DNA from: Actinomycetes bacterium | Lineage (GTDB): Bacteria > Actinomycetota > Acidimicrobiia > Acidimicrobiales > SZUA-35 | Direction of reading: 5' to 3' | Assembly (NCBI GenBank): GCA_024280015.1 | Contig: JAJRQY010000140.1 | Coordinates: forward strand, 1 to 64,000 | DNA length: 64,000 nucleotides | In this document: one piece after another, positions 31,928-40,173 of the stretch | Layout of the letters: the number at the start of each line of letters is the position of its first letter | Position numbering within the stretch: position 1 is the stretch's first letter | The notes under the pieces: model-generated | The model's database searches: none | What the model saw: only the letters and a program-made list of their open reading frames with translations | What the model was told of the DNA's origin: nothing | Program-made: the position numbers and the translations under genes

Positions 31928-32446
31928 GTGGCTGCTCCTGCTTTTGTACCGATAGATCCAACAGAAATCGTTCGCAAGTATTCCTCTCCTCCGCGTAGAC
32001 CGGGGACTTGGAAGGCTGACCGGCCGGGTGATCTGGTCGACGGCCAGCCTCGAGGTGCGCGGCTCGGCACCCAGGGTCCCGATCAGGGGTACGTGTATAA
32101 GCTGCTTGGACTCTTTGATGACCGGCTGCATCTCGGGGCGGTCAATCGGAATGATGCCGTTGCGGGGTGTTGTGCCCTTGCGATGCGTCGTTCAGCCTTG
32201 TTCGGCCGCGGCCCGGTCGTCCATGATCTCACCGCGGCCTTCACCATCTTTGGCTTTCTGGACGAGAATCCGGCGGATGATCTTGTTCGGCTGAGGGAAG
32301 AGGTCTTCTCCCAGATCAGGTCCAATCATCACTATGTTGAGCGCCGCGAAGTCGTTGACATGGTGACCGAGGAGGCCCTCCGACAGGACCACCAAGACAT
32401 CATCACCTCATACGGGGTCGATTGGCACAGAAATCTCCATCAGTAA
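31928..32446 (+). CDS. Conserved hypothetical protein upstream of gltX
   Basis: 172 residues, no recognised domain, no membrane segment. Basic and Pro-rich at the N terminus (PPRRPGTW), then a mixed alpha/beta-looking region with GYVYKLLGLFDDRLHLG and a helical C-terminal part rich in Asp, Glu and Arg. The GTG start is 6 nt from a -10 hexamer. gltX begins 27 bp downstream with its own promoter. Confidence 0.7.
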   Translation: MAAPAFVPIDPTEIVRKYSSPPRRPGTWKADRPGDLVDGQPRGARLGTQGPDQGYVYKLLGLFDDRLHLGAVNRNDAVAGCCALAMRRSALFGRGPVVHDLTAAFTIFGFLDENPADDLVRLREEVFSQIRSNHHYVERREVVDMVTEEALRQDHQDIITSYGVDWHRNLHQ

Positions 32447-32461
32447 GCGGTCCAGCGCTAC

Positions 32462-32467
32462 TACGCT
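32462..32467 (+). promoter_or_regulatory. -10 hexamer TACGCT, leaderless
   Basis: TACGCT is 6 nt before the gltX GTG at 32474. Confidence 0.6.
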
Positions 32468-32473
32468 CGTTGG

Positions 32474-33853
32474 GTGGATGAAATAGACTCAAATTCCCCT
32501 GTGCGCGTTCGCTTCTCACCTGCTCCGACTGGTTATCTCCATGTCGGCAGTGCCCGGTCTGCGTTATTCAACTGGATGTATGCCCGCCACACTGGCGGGG
32601 TCATGGTCCTTCGCATTGAGGACACTGATGCTGACCGCAGCCGACCCGAACTGATCGATGCCATTCACGAAAGCCTGAGCTGGCTCGGTATTGACTGGGA
32701 CGAGGAATACCTCCAGTCTGAACGGTTTGATCAGTACCTTGAGGCGGCCCAATCATTCCTGGACAAGGGTTTGGCCTATCGCTGCGACTGCTCCCAAGAA
32801 GCCTCGAGGGCCCGAGCAGAAGCCCGAGGCGGCAAGCCCGGTTATGACGGGTTCTGCCGAGACCGTGATGTGCAACCCGGTGAGGGAGTCGTCATTCGAT
32901 TCCGGACACCGGATGAGGGCGTCACAGCCTGGGACGATCTGATTCGTGGCCGGGTCGAGTTCCAGAACTCTGAGCTGGAAGATTTCGTCATTGTCCGTTC
33001 CTCGGGCGTGCCAATGTTCCATGTCGCCAATGCCTATGACGACTTGGACATGGGAATTACCCATGTCGTTCGTGGTGAGGACTTGGTCAATACCGTGCCC
33101 CGCGTCCTGTTGCTGCGAGCTGCCTTGGGCGCAACTGATCAGCCGACCTTTGCTCATCTGCCGCTCATCGTGAACGAGAAGCGGCAGAAGCTGTCCAAGC
33201 GTCGTGACGATGTTTCGGTTGGTGACTATGTGAACAAGGGTTTCTTGTCCGAAGCCATGCGAAACTACTTGCTAACGCTTGGTTGGAGCGCCAAGGATGA
33301 CGCCGAGATCCTGCCCATCGAAGAGTTCGTCGCCCAATTTGAGTTGTCTGACATCAATAAGGCGCCGGCCTTCTTCGACATCAAGAAGTTGGAACACTTC
33401 AATAGTGAGTACATTCGCGCCCTCAGTGTCGAGGACTTCATTGAGCGCTCCATCCCATTCGCTGGCGACGTCGACCCTGCTCTTTATGGTCGCCTAGCCG
33501 AGCTCGTTCAGGGACGAATCAAGCGCTTGGATGAGATTCCGGCCCTGCTCGAATGGGTCGTTGGTGATGCTCCAGAACCGAGTGAGAAGGACTGGCGCAA
33601 GGTGATGGGCAAGGACGGTGTTCCCGAAGTCCTTGACCTGGTTATTGAGCGCCTAGCAGCGTGTGCCTGGACGCCTGAGTCGTTGGAGGAGGTCGTATTT
33701 GGGGTAGGTAAGGAACTTGATACCAAAACCCAACTTCCGGTCCGTCTGGCACTGACTGGAGTGCGTTTTGGTCTACCTCTGTTCGAGCCGATGGCTGAAC
33801 TCGACCGCGATCTGGTGATCAGTCGGTTGACCACAGCTCGGGCTCGTTTGTAA
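32474..33853 (+). CDS. gltX: Glutamyl-tRNA synthetase
   Basis: 459 residues. Class I synthetase motifs: HIGH region as PTGYLHVGSAR and KMSKS as KLSKRRDD; the C-terminal anticodon-binding domain is present. It charges tRNA-Glu and, in bacteria without GlnRS, also tRNA-Gln with Glu for later amidation by GatCAB. Genes for both tRNAs lie 1.4 kb downstream. Confidence 0.96.
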   Translation: MDEIDSNSPVRVRFSPAPTGYLHVGSARSALFNWMYARHTGGVMVLRIEDTDADRSRPELIDAIHESLSWLGIDWDEEYLQSERFDQYLEAAQSFLDKGLAYRCDCSQEASRARAEARGGKPGYDGFCRDRDVQPGEGVVIRFRTPDEGVTAWDDLIRGRVEFQNSELEDFVIVRSSGVPMFHVANAYDDLDMGITHVVRGEDLVNTVPRVLLLRAALGATDQPTFAHLPLIVNEKRQKLSKRRDDVSVGDYVNKGFLSEAMRNYLLTLGWSAKDDAEILPIEEFVAQFELSDINKAPAFFDIKKLEHFNSEYIRALSVEDFIERSIPFAGDVDPALYGRLAELVQGRIKRLDEIPALLEWVVGDAPEPSEKDWRKVMGKDGVPEVLDLVIERLAACAWTPESLEEVVFGVGKELDTKTQLPVRLALTGVRFGLPLFEPMAELDRDLVISRLTTARARL

Positions 33854-33863
33854 GGGTTCGGTC

Positions 33864-34499
33864 ATGTGGAGGGATGAGCCCGACGTCGACAGAACCAAGG
33901 TGCCTAGTCGAATCCGGCCAGCTCGATTACTTGGTGTCTTGCTGGCTCTGACCTTTCTCTACCTGATCGCCAACTTCGTCGATGTCTGGGTTGCTTCTGG
34001 ATCATCTTCGGACGCTGACGCTTCAGCAGCCATCGTGCTCGGAGCGGCTCAATACAACGGCGAGCCGTCACCGGTCCTGCAAGGCAGACTTGATCTGGCC
34101 GCAGAACTGTATGACTCAAAGCGCGTCGAGTTCGTTGTTGTCACCGGTGGCAGCCAAGCAGGTGATGTCACAACCGAAGCCAAGGCCAGCTATGACTATT
34201 TGCGTCTGGTTGCCGATATCCCCGATGAGCAACTCAAGCTTGAGGTGCAGGGAACCTCAACCTATGAGTCGCTGGCAGCAGCCTCTCGTTTCCTCGGTCA
34301 AAGCGGCCTCACCGACGTACTGCTGGTGACCGATCCTTACCACGCCCGGCGATCCGAACTCGTTGCCCGAGAGGTTGGGTTGCAAGCTGATGCGGTCATC
34401 ACCAACGCTGACTCTTCGTTTTCTCGCCTCATCCGAGAATCCGGAGCGGTTGCCGCTGGCCGCATCATTGGTTTTCGCAGATTGGAACGTTTGCAGTAG
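33864..34499 (+). CDS. YdcF/SanA-type DUF218 membrane protein
   Basis: 211 residues from ATG 33864. One N-terminal membrane helix (about 22-45) is followed by the DUF218 domain: AIVLGAAQYNGEPSPVLQGR, VVTGG, EVQGTSTYESL, and DPYHARRS. Such proteins sit outside the membrane and affect envelope polysaccharide synthesis or antibiotic tolerance; activity is unproven. Starts 10 bp after gltX. Confidence 0.82.
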   Translation: MWRDEPDVDRTKVPSRIRPARLLGVLLALTFLYLIANFVDVWVASGSSSDADASAAIVLGAAQYNGEPSPVLQGRLDLAAELYDSKRVEFVVVTGGSQAGDVTTEAKASYDYLRLVADIPDEQLKLEVQGTSTYESLAAASRFLGQSGLTDVLLVTDPYHARRSELVAREVGLQADAVITNADSSFSRLIRESGAVAAGRIIGFRRLERLQ

Positions 34500-34581
34500 G
34501 TTGGGATGAATACATGGGTCGAGCAGCACAGGCTGCATTTCTGAAGAAACGACCTGAAGCTCTGAATTGAGGAGGCAGAAG

Positions 34582-35025
34582 ATGTCCGATTCCGTACCGA
34601 GCGTTGAACATGATTCGACCGAGCTGAGAGGCCTTGGGCTGGCTGCTCTCAAGTCCAGCGAGTGTGTGAACTTGCTGGAGAAAACACCAGTTGGACGAGT
34701 TGTCTTTCTCAGCGAGGGATACCCAGTGGCCTTGCCGGTTAACTACCGGTGGTTCGAAGGCTCCGTCGTCTTTCGGACATTGCTTGGTCAGAAACTGAAC
34801 GCTGCCGTTGCCAACCAGCTGATCTCCTTTGAGATTGATGGATGGGACGTCGAAACCCATACCGGTTGGAGTGTGCTGGTCAAGGGTCGCGGACGTGAAG
34901 TCGATGGCTGGGCTGAGCAAGAACAACTGGAACAGCTGGGTCTTGTTCCTTGGGCCGACGGCGATTGGAAGGTGTCCTGGATTCGTCTAGAACCTGACGC
35001 GATCGAAGGACGAAGCCTTCTCTAG
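34582..35025 (+). CDS. Pyridoxamine-phosphate-oxidase-like flavoprotein
   Basis: 147 residues from ATG 34582 with AGGAGG 7 nt upstream. The split-barrel PNPOx-like fold is indicated by LLEKTPVGRVVFLSEGYPVALPV, VVFRTLLGQKL and SFEIDG...GWSVLVKGRG. Actinobacterial members bind FMN, F420 or haem and reduce small molecules. An F420 gene is elsewhere in this window, so F420 is plausible but not shown. Confidence 0.82.
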   Translation: MSDSVPSVEHDSTELRGLGLAALKSSECVNLLEKTPVGRVVFLSEGYPVALPVNYRWFEGSVVFRTLLGQKLNAAVANQLISFEIDGWDVETHTGWSVLVKGRGREVDGWAEQEQLEQLGLVPWADGDWKVSWIRLEPDAIEGRSLL

Positions 35026-35250
35026 CTGTTCGTTCGCCTAGATACTGGGGTTCTCACCCAGCGCTGCTTGGGTCGGTACCAGCCGGGCCACGGGGATGCG
35101 AAACGGGAAGCAGCTGGCAACAAGAACGGTAGAGACCTCAGACTTTGTCGTTGGTCAGACCCCCAGGATGTTCCGGTGACAGCCTCGACTGACGACACCA
35201 TAATTTGGGTGCGGGACGTGCAGTGCTCCGCTACCCTTACGCCGTCACCT

Positions 35251-35322
35251 TCGGAGGTGGTGTAATTGGCAACACAACTGGTTCTGATCCAGTCATTGGG
35301 GGTTCAAGTCCTCCCCTCCGAG
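35251..35322 (+). tRNA. tRNA-Gln(CUG)
   Basis: Acceptor arms TCGGAGG (35251-35257) and CCTCCGA (35315-35321) pair; anticodon stem 35277-35281 with 35289-35293; anticodon CTG at 35284-35286; T-loop TTCAAGT at 35303-35309. The discriminator is G and CCA is not encoded. The preceding 225 bp hold no gene; TACCCT at 35232-35237 is a possible -10. Confidence 0.93.
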
Positions 35323-35375
35323 CAAATCGATCGTGTTGGTCAGCGGGCAACTGCTGGCTAAACTCGCTCGGCCGA

Positions 35376-35450
35376 GCCCCGTTCGTCTAGCCCGGCCTAG
35401 GACGCCGGCTTCTCATGCCGGTAACACGGGTTCAAATCCCGTACGGGGTA
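35376..35450 (+). tRNA. tRNA-Glu(CUC)
   Basis: Acceptor arms GCCCCGT (35376-35382) and ACGGGGT (35443-35449, first pair G-U); anticodon stem 35405-35409 with 35417-35421; anticodon CTC at 35412-35414; T-loop TTCAAAT. Discriminator A; CCA not encoded. Confidence 0.93.
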
Positions 35451-35458
35451 CTACCAAT

Positions 35459-35488
35459 AGCCGCTGCCACCATCTGGTGGCGGCGGCT
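35459..35488 (+). terminator. Terminator after tRNA pair
   Basis: A 13-bp stem with one G-T wobble and a 4-nt loop, followed by TTTGTTG, lies 8 nt after tRNA-Glu. Confidence 0.8.
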
Positions 35489-35592
35489 TTGTTGCTCATT
35501 TGCTCCTTGAGTGCGGACGGGTTGCCTTACCCGGCGAGATTTGGGCTTATGGCCTCATTCAAACGGGTACGAATCTGGTGTACACATTGTTG

Positions 35593-36576
35593 GTGAGCGA
35601 ACCGTTGGTGAGCGAAATTGACGAGCAACCGGAGTTGCCAAAAGCGGGCCGATCTTCTGGCTGGTCCCTGGTCATTCTCGCGGCCGTAGTCTCTGCTCTT
35701 GGTCTTGGTGTCTTCATGGCCGGACGAGCTGGTGGCCAGGAGGAACTTAGCCCTGTGAGCTGTGATTCCATTGGAGCTGACCCGGCAAACTGCCTGCAGG
35801 ACGAGGCGGTCTCAACCCCTTCAAGCTCGACGTTGCCGGCATTGCCGCCTCTCGGGGATCTCATCTGGGCAGAAGATTTCAACACCCTGGATCCGTCAAT
35901 TTGGAATGTTGAGCATTCGACGTTCGGAGACGGCAATAGTGAGCTGCAGTGCTACACCCCTGCTCAGGTGTCGGTTAAGGACGGCCATCTGGTGTTGTTG
36001 GCTGAGAACCGATCTGTGCAGTGTCCCAATGGCCAGGTGAGGGCCCAAACTTCAGGGATGTTGCGTACCCAAGCCTTGACCTTGTCTCCAGGCCAGTCCA
36101 TTGAATGGAAGGTCAAGCTCACTCCGGCTGATGACACCAACCAAGAAGGCCTCTGGCCTGCGGTTTGGTCATCTTCGTGGGCCGGTGGCAAGTGGCCAAC
36201 AGGTGGTGAATGGGACGGCTTTGAGGTGATGACTGCCAATTCGCCGGACCGGGTTTCCTACGGCATCCACTTCGCTGACCAGAATGGTAGCCATGACAAG
36301 AAGTCGCGTGAGATCTTTGGTGATCAGTTCTCCGATGAGTGGCATGAGTTCAGATTCGACTATGGCCGAGGTGGCACCTTGGTTTGGTACATGGATGGGA
36401 TCGAGACCCATCGGGTTACTGATGCACCGACCCTGCAGGGCTACCCGGCTCCGTTCGACCAGACAATGACCGAGCTGCGAATCAATCTTGCTCTGGGAGG
36501 AAACCCTGGACCACTGAACCCGCTGGCTCTTCCCGCCACCTTAGAAGTTGACTACATCCGTGTTTCTGAGCTCTGA
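35593..36576 (+). CDS. Glycoside hydrolase family 16, membrane-anchored
   Basis: 327 residues from GTG 35593 (TACACA 6 nt upstream); the frame is open back to 35500. A membrane helix at about 25-45 acts as signal or anchor, a Ser/Thr-rich linker follows, and the GH16 beta-jelly-roll spans about 90-327 with the catalytic motif EWDGFE and an early LIWAEDFNTLD strand typical of laminarinase-type members. It should cleave beta-1,3 or mixed-linkage glucans, or related polymers, outside the cell. The next gene is a convergent sugar-type symporter. Confidence 0.87.
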   Translation: MSEPLVSEIDEQPELPKAGRSSGWSLVILAAVVSALGLGVFMAGRAGGQEELSPVSCDSIGADPANCLQDEAVSTPSSSTLPALPPLGDLIWAEDFNTLDPSIWNVEHSTFGDGNSELQCYTPAQVSVKDGHLVLLAENRSVQCPNGQVRAQTSGMLRTQALTLSPGQSIEWKVKLTPADDTNQEGLWPAVWSSSWAGGKWPTGGEWDGFEVMTANSPDRVSYGIHFADQNGSHDKKSREIFGDQFSDEWHEFRFDYGRGGTLVWYMDGIETHRVTDAPTLQGYPAPFDQTMTELRINLALGGNPGPLNPLALPATLEVDYIRVSEL

Positions 36577-36606
36577 GTCGGGGGTCAGTGTGCCAAGAAC
36601 TGGTGA

Positions 36607-37989
36607 TCAGGCCGCCGAGCTAACTTCGGCCAGCTCGGCCTTGAGCTTGTCTTCGTCATAGTTCCGGAACAGCATGGCGGCAGAGAAATAGAGCACAACA
36701 CCGGCCGCCCCCGATAGTCGGATGCCGAGGTCATCGCCGACGTCGCGACCAAACGAGGTCAAGAGGGCAAAGAGGATGACACCAACGGTTTGACTGATCT
36801 TTTGGATTGAGGTCCGAGCGGCGAAGAACATGGCCGCCATGGAGTCGCCGCTGGTTTGGGACGCATGCTCGGCAATGTCGGACAGGATCCATTGGGGCAG
36901 CACGCTCAAGATGGCAAACGGGATGGAGAAGATCAGGATGACCCCGATGGCCTGTACCCAGTTTGGGACCGGGTACTGGCCGAGGAAGATGACACCGAGG
37001 AAGTCGATGGTTGAAACCAGGAAGGCAAAGATCACCAGCTGTTTACCGCTTCGCTGTTTCGCTGTCCTGTTGACAATGGGGTAGAGACCCATAGAGGCAA
37101 TCACCATGAGTAAAAGGAGCGGTGCAGTTAGAACCTCGTTGAGTTCGAGCAGGACCGTGACGTAGTAGAGCAAGCCGGTTTGGATGATCATCAAGCCGGA
37201 GAAGTAGGCGAAGTCCGCGGCCAAATAGTAGCGAAAGAACTCGTTGCCGAGGACGGTTGAGGCGGCTTGGCGGAAGGGCACGGCGCTGGGTTGTGATCGG
37301 GCCCAGCGGGGCTCATCGATGGTGATGGTTGGGACGAGCATGGCCACAACGGCTACGACGCAGACCATGCCTACTGAAACCTGCCAGGAACGAATAGTAC
37401 TGAGTCCTGTCTTTTCCAACATGGTTGACAAGAAGGGGGTCATGGCAGCAACGACAATGCCTAGGCCCCAGAACACCGACGTCCATGTGGCCAGATCCAG
37501 TCGTTCGTTGGCGGTGCGTCCGAGGTCGGCGACCAGTGAGAAGGCTGGGGTGACATAGGCGGTGAGTGCGGTATAGAGAATGATCTGGATGGCGAGGAGC
37601 CAGAGGATGTTCCAACCGCTTTCTGAGCCGACCGGTGGGGTGAACATCAAGAAGGTGGCAATAGCGGCCGGGATTGCTCCTAGCCGCATGAAGGGGATGC
37701 GACGGCCCAACTTGTGGTTGGAACGATCGGAGAAGATGGCAATCAATGGGTCACTGATGGCGTCGGTAAGGCGACCGGCGGCAGCAATGACGACTATGGC
37801 ATTGAGGACGACAAAGAAGGTCTTGTCGGTGACGAGCTGGGGGAGCCCAGCGGACTCGGGCGGTAGATAGAAGAACACCAACAAGATGCCAAGGAGGTTG
37901 ATGAGGATTGACATGCCTCCGTGACCAACCGAGAGGCCAAGGACAACCCTGCGAGGAAGGGGCTCGAGGTCTTGATCGCTGGATGGCAC
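36607..37989 (-). CDS. MFS transporter of the glycoside-pentoside-hexuronide type
   Basis: 460 residues with twelve hydrophobic segments. The GPH signature lies in the loop after helix 2: DAISDPLIAIFSDRSNHKLGRRIPFM (spread over residues about 75-100), including the cation-coupling Asp residues. Likely a sugar or glycoside:cation symporter. GTG start at 37989 lies 8 nt from TAGGGT. Convergent with the GH16 gene, which may supply its sugar. Confidence 0.83.
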   Translation of the reverse strand: MPSSDQDLEPLPRRVVLGLSVGHGGMSILINLLGILLVFFYLPPESAGLPQLVTDKTFFVVLNAIVVIAAAGRLTDAISDPLIAIFSDRSNHKLGRRIPFMRLGAIPAAIATFLMFTPPVGSESGWNILWLLAIQIILYTALTAYVTPAFSLVADLGRTANERLDLATWTSVFWGLGIVVAAMTPFLSTMLEKTGLSTIRSWQVSVGMVCVVAVVAMLVPTITIDEPRWARSQPSAVPFRQAASTVLGNEFFRYYLAADFAYFSGLMIIQTGLLYYVTVLLELNEVLTAPLLLLMVIASMGLYPIVNRTAKQRSGKQLVIFAFLVSTIDFLGVIFLGQYPVPNWVQAIGVILIFSIPFAILSVLPQWILSDIAEHASQTSGDSMAAMFFAARTSIQKISQTVGVILFALLTSFGRDVGDDLGIRLSGAAGVVLYFSAAMLFRNYDEDKLKAELAEVSSAA

Positions 37990-38015
37990 GACGACGAACC
38001 CTAGCGGCTGGCGGC

Positions 38016-38021
38016 TACCGT
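38016..38021 (+). promoter_or_regulatory. -10 hexamer TACCGT, leaderless
   Basis: TACCGT is 7 nt before GTG 38029. Confidence 0.5.
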
Positions 38022-38028
38022 TGGCCGA

Positions 38029-38418
38029 GTGGGTACCGCTTTGATCAGAACGTCATTTTTTGCCCCTCCCTTGCGAGCTCAGCCACGGCGCGGTTGGACA
38101 AAACGGCCGGTCAGCCTTGCCCTCATCGTTGTTGTCTTGGCAACAGCTTGTACCGGCGAGACGGCCGTCCCGATCGACCTGAACTCCACATCAGTGCCCA
38201 CTGTAGCGTCCAGCACTATTCCAGAAGGGCTGGATCTCGCTAACCCGAATGAGTCTCAGAACCGGGTGGCCATCGGCTACGCCGAGCAACAGTGTCTTGA
38301 TGACCCAGAACTGGTGGAGGGTTATGTGCGGATCGTTGTCCCCGATACCGAAGAGATCGTCGGCGAGATTACCGTTGACTGTGAGCAGGTTCGATCCGCT
38401 TCGACTGGGAGTGAGTAG
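38029..38418 (+). CDS. Small lipoprotein
   Basis: 129 residues. Basic N terminus, hydrophobic core and lipobox VVLATAC with Cys at 41, then a Thr/Ser-rich linker and a small domain with two further Cys (QQCLDDPEL and ITVDCEQV) that may pair. No family recognised. It diverges from the symporter gene and converges on crcB. Confidence 0.65.
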   Translation: MGTALIRTSFFAPPLRAQPRRGWTKRPVSLALIVVVLATACTGETAVPIDLNSTSVPTVASSTIPEGLDLANPNESQNRVAIGYAEQQCLDDPELVEGYVRIVVPDTEEIVGEITVDCEQVRSASTGSE

Positions 38419-38439
38419 GCAGGGTTGGAGAGATATGGC

Positions 38440-38826
38440 CTAGCCGATCGCGTGGGCGAGTCTGAGCCCAATCCAAGCTGCCCCAATTCCGAGAATCAGA
38501 TTGAGCCCCAGGATGGTCAGGGCTTCACTGGATTGCTTGGCTCGAATATGGGTGGCAATGTCATTGGCCAGGGAGGACCAGGTGGAGAGCGAGCCCAAGA
38601 GCCCAACCTGAAGGGCGATTGAGGCTGGGTCGTTCCAGATCTCTTCGCCTCGCCAATGTCCAGTCTCCAGCCATCCACTGGCTGCTCCGAGCAAGAGACA
38701 AGCAGTCACATTGGCCGCCAGGGTCCCGAGAGCGATTAGGCCGTTGAAGCGTTGGCCAAGCGAAGTCCGACCGACGGCACCGAGTGCACCAGCGACCAGT
38801 AAGAGTATGAATAGTCCAGTGCTCAT
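38440..38826 (-). CDS. crcB: CrcB/FluC fluoride channel, divergent copy
   Basis: 128 residues with four membrane helices. The family signature GxxGxxTTFSSF reads GLLGSLSTWSSLA, and the early GALGAVGR is kept. FluC channels are dual-topology dimers exporting fluoride; when two genes are present they often form a heterodimer of opposite topology. Its ATG overlaps the stop of the other crcB by four bases (ATGA). Confidence 0.82.
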   Translation of the reverse strand: MSTGLFILLLVAGALGAVGRTSLGQRFNGLIALGTLAANVTACLLLGAASGWLETGHWRGEEIWNDPASIALQVGLLGSLSTWSSLANDIATHIRAKQSSEALTILGLNLILGIGAAWIGLRLAHAIG

Positions 38827-39242
38827 CTGCTACCGAACCCCTTACTCCGCTCGTCTGAGTCTCCGTCAGGGGCTTGAGTGGTCTCCGGCAGAGTTCGCAA
38901 GCCGACGCTGTAGCCAACCCGGGCAGCAATGATCGCCAGTAGCACCGTAGAAGTGATTAGCCCGAGGGCTCGGGAAGGGTCACCACTGTCCAGGTATCTC
39001 GCGGCGTTGAGAGCGAAGCTGGAGAATGTGGTGAGCCCGCCACAGAAACCCAGGGCACCGAAGGACCAGGCCGGGCCGTTGGTCCGGCCACGGCCAAGCA
39101 GCACCCCGACAAGAACGGAGCCAACAATGTTGAGACCCAACACCGCAAGTGTCGAATGAGTGTCGGCCAGGCCCAGGAGCGCCCAGCGAATGAGTACTCC
39201 GAGCGCGCCGCCGGTGGCAATGAAGATTGGGCGTCTTGGCAC
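38823..39242 (-). CDS. crcB: CrcB/FluC fluoride channel, canonical copy
   Basis: 139 residues from the second of two tandem GTG codons (39242), 6 nt after CAGAAT. The canonical motif GFCGGLTTFSSFALNA and GGALGVLIRW are present, with four helices and an acidic C-terminal tail. First gene of the overlapping crcB pair. No fluoride riboswitch-like element could be placed in the short upstream gap. Confidence 0.9.
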   Translation of the reverse strand: MPRRPIFIATGGALGVLIRWALLGLADTHSTLAVLGLNIVGSVLVGVLLGRGRTNGPAWSFGALGFCGGLTTFSSFALNAARYLDSGDPSRALGLITSTVLLAIIAARVGYSVGLRTLPETTQAPDGDSDERSKGFGSR

Positions 39243-39248
39243 CACCCT

Positions 39249-39254
39249 ATTCTG
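39249..39254 (-). promoter_or_regulatory. -10 hexamer CAGAAT, leaderless
   Basis: CAGAAT is 6 nt before the second GTG of crcB, the same hexamer used before the gene at 47083. Confidence 0.45.
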
Positions 39255-39274
39255 GCCTATGAAACTGGTGGAGA

Positions 39275-39280
39275 TAGCAT
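39275..39280 (+). promoter_or_regulatory. -10 hexamer TAGCAT, leaderless
   Basis: TAGCAT is 6 nt before GTG 39287. Confidence 0.6.
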
Positions 39281-39286
39281 CATTGG

Positions 39287-40108
39287 GTGACTGATTTTGC
39301 TTCGACCTCTGAATTGTCTTCTACGAGAGACGGACTAACCCAACTGCGTCGCCATTGGCGGGCTGAGAATCCTCGAGCGGCCTTGCTGCTGGTGCACGGT
39401 ATTGGCGAGCATTGTGGCCGCTATGAGCAGCTGGGTTCTTACCTGGCCAGCCAAGGCATTGATGTTTTGTCATTCGACAATCGAGGTTTCGGTCAGTCTG
39501 GAGGGCGCCGTGCTTTCGTCAATAGTTTCGACGAATTCTTGGATGATGTTGAGGACCTGTTGGCGCTACGTCGCGAGCTCGGCATCCCGGTGATCCTCAT
39601 GGGTCATTCGTTGGGTGGCTTGATTTGTGCCGCCTATCTGGTGTCAAATCGCCCCAGTCCTGACCTTGCTGTACTTAGCGCCCCGGCCTTGTCGGCTGAG
39701 ATCCCGCTCTGGCAACGGATCATGGCTCCACTCCTTGGCCGGACACTGCCCAAAGTCTTTATCAAGTCACCGATCGACGGTGAGCTGTTGAGTCGCGATG
39801 TTGCGGTGCAGGAGGCCTACCTGAGTGACCGGCTGGTGATTGCCGGGTCGACGGCCGGGCTCGGTCACGCCGTCCTGAGCACCATGAAGACGACATCGGC
39901 TGCCATCAACCGGATCACCTTACCGACCTATGTTTTTCACGGTGGGAGTGACAATCTGGTGCCGACCGCGTCGTCTGGACCGTTGGGGCAGCTGTCCAAC
40001 GTGACCCGACGGGTATGGGATGGGTTGCGCCATGAGACGCTGAATGAGCCAGAGCAAGCTGAGGTCCGGGCTGAAGTTTTGGCTTGGATTGACGACCAGC
40101 TGGCTTGA
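39287..40108 (+). CDS. Monoacylglycerol lipase-type alpha/beta hydrolase
   Basis: 273 residues. Oxyanion region LLVHGIGEHCGRYEQL, nucleophile elbow GHSLGG, catalytic Asp in HGGSDNLVP and His in GLRHETLNE are all present and match the monoglyceride lipase/lysophospholipase group (serine aminopeptidase S33 fold). No signal peptide, so cytoplasmic. Role: release of glycerol and fatty acid from monoacylglycerols. Confidence 0.88.
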   Translation: MTDFASTSELSSTRDGLTQLRRHWRAENPRAALLLVHGIGEHCGRYEQLGSYLASQGIDVLSFDNRGFGQSGGRRAFVNSFDEFLDDVEDLLALRRELGIPVILMGHSLGGLICAAYLVSNRPSPDLAVLSAPALSAEIPLWQRIMAPLLGRTLPKVFIKSPIDGELLSRDVAVQEAYLSDRLVIAGSTAGLGHAVLSTMKTTSAAINRITLPTYVFHGGSDNLVPTASSGPLGQLSNVTRRVWDGLRHETLNEPEQAEVRAEVLAWIDDQLA

Positions 40109-40173
40109 AGTGCGACCAGTTGGCCTGAGAAACTCTCAAGGAGAATGAGCTCTGTCGACTACGGTCGGTGACT

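Noticed and set aside
39243-39290. Fluoride riboswitch upstream of crcB
   Set aside because: Only about 40 bp separates the divergent starts and no crcB-type aptamer fold can be placed; a leaderless -10 is present instead.
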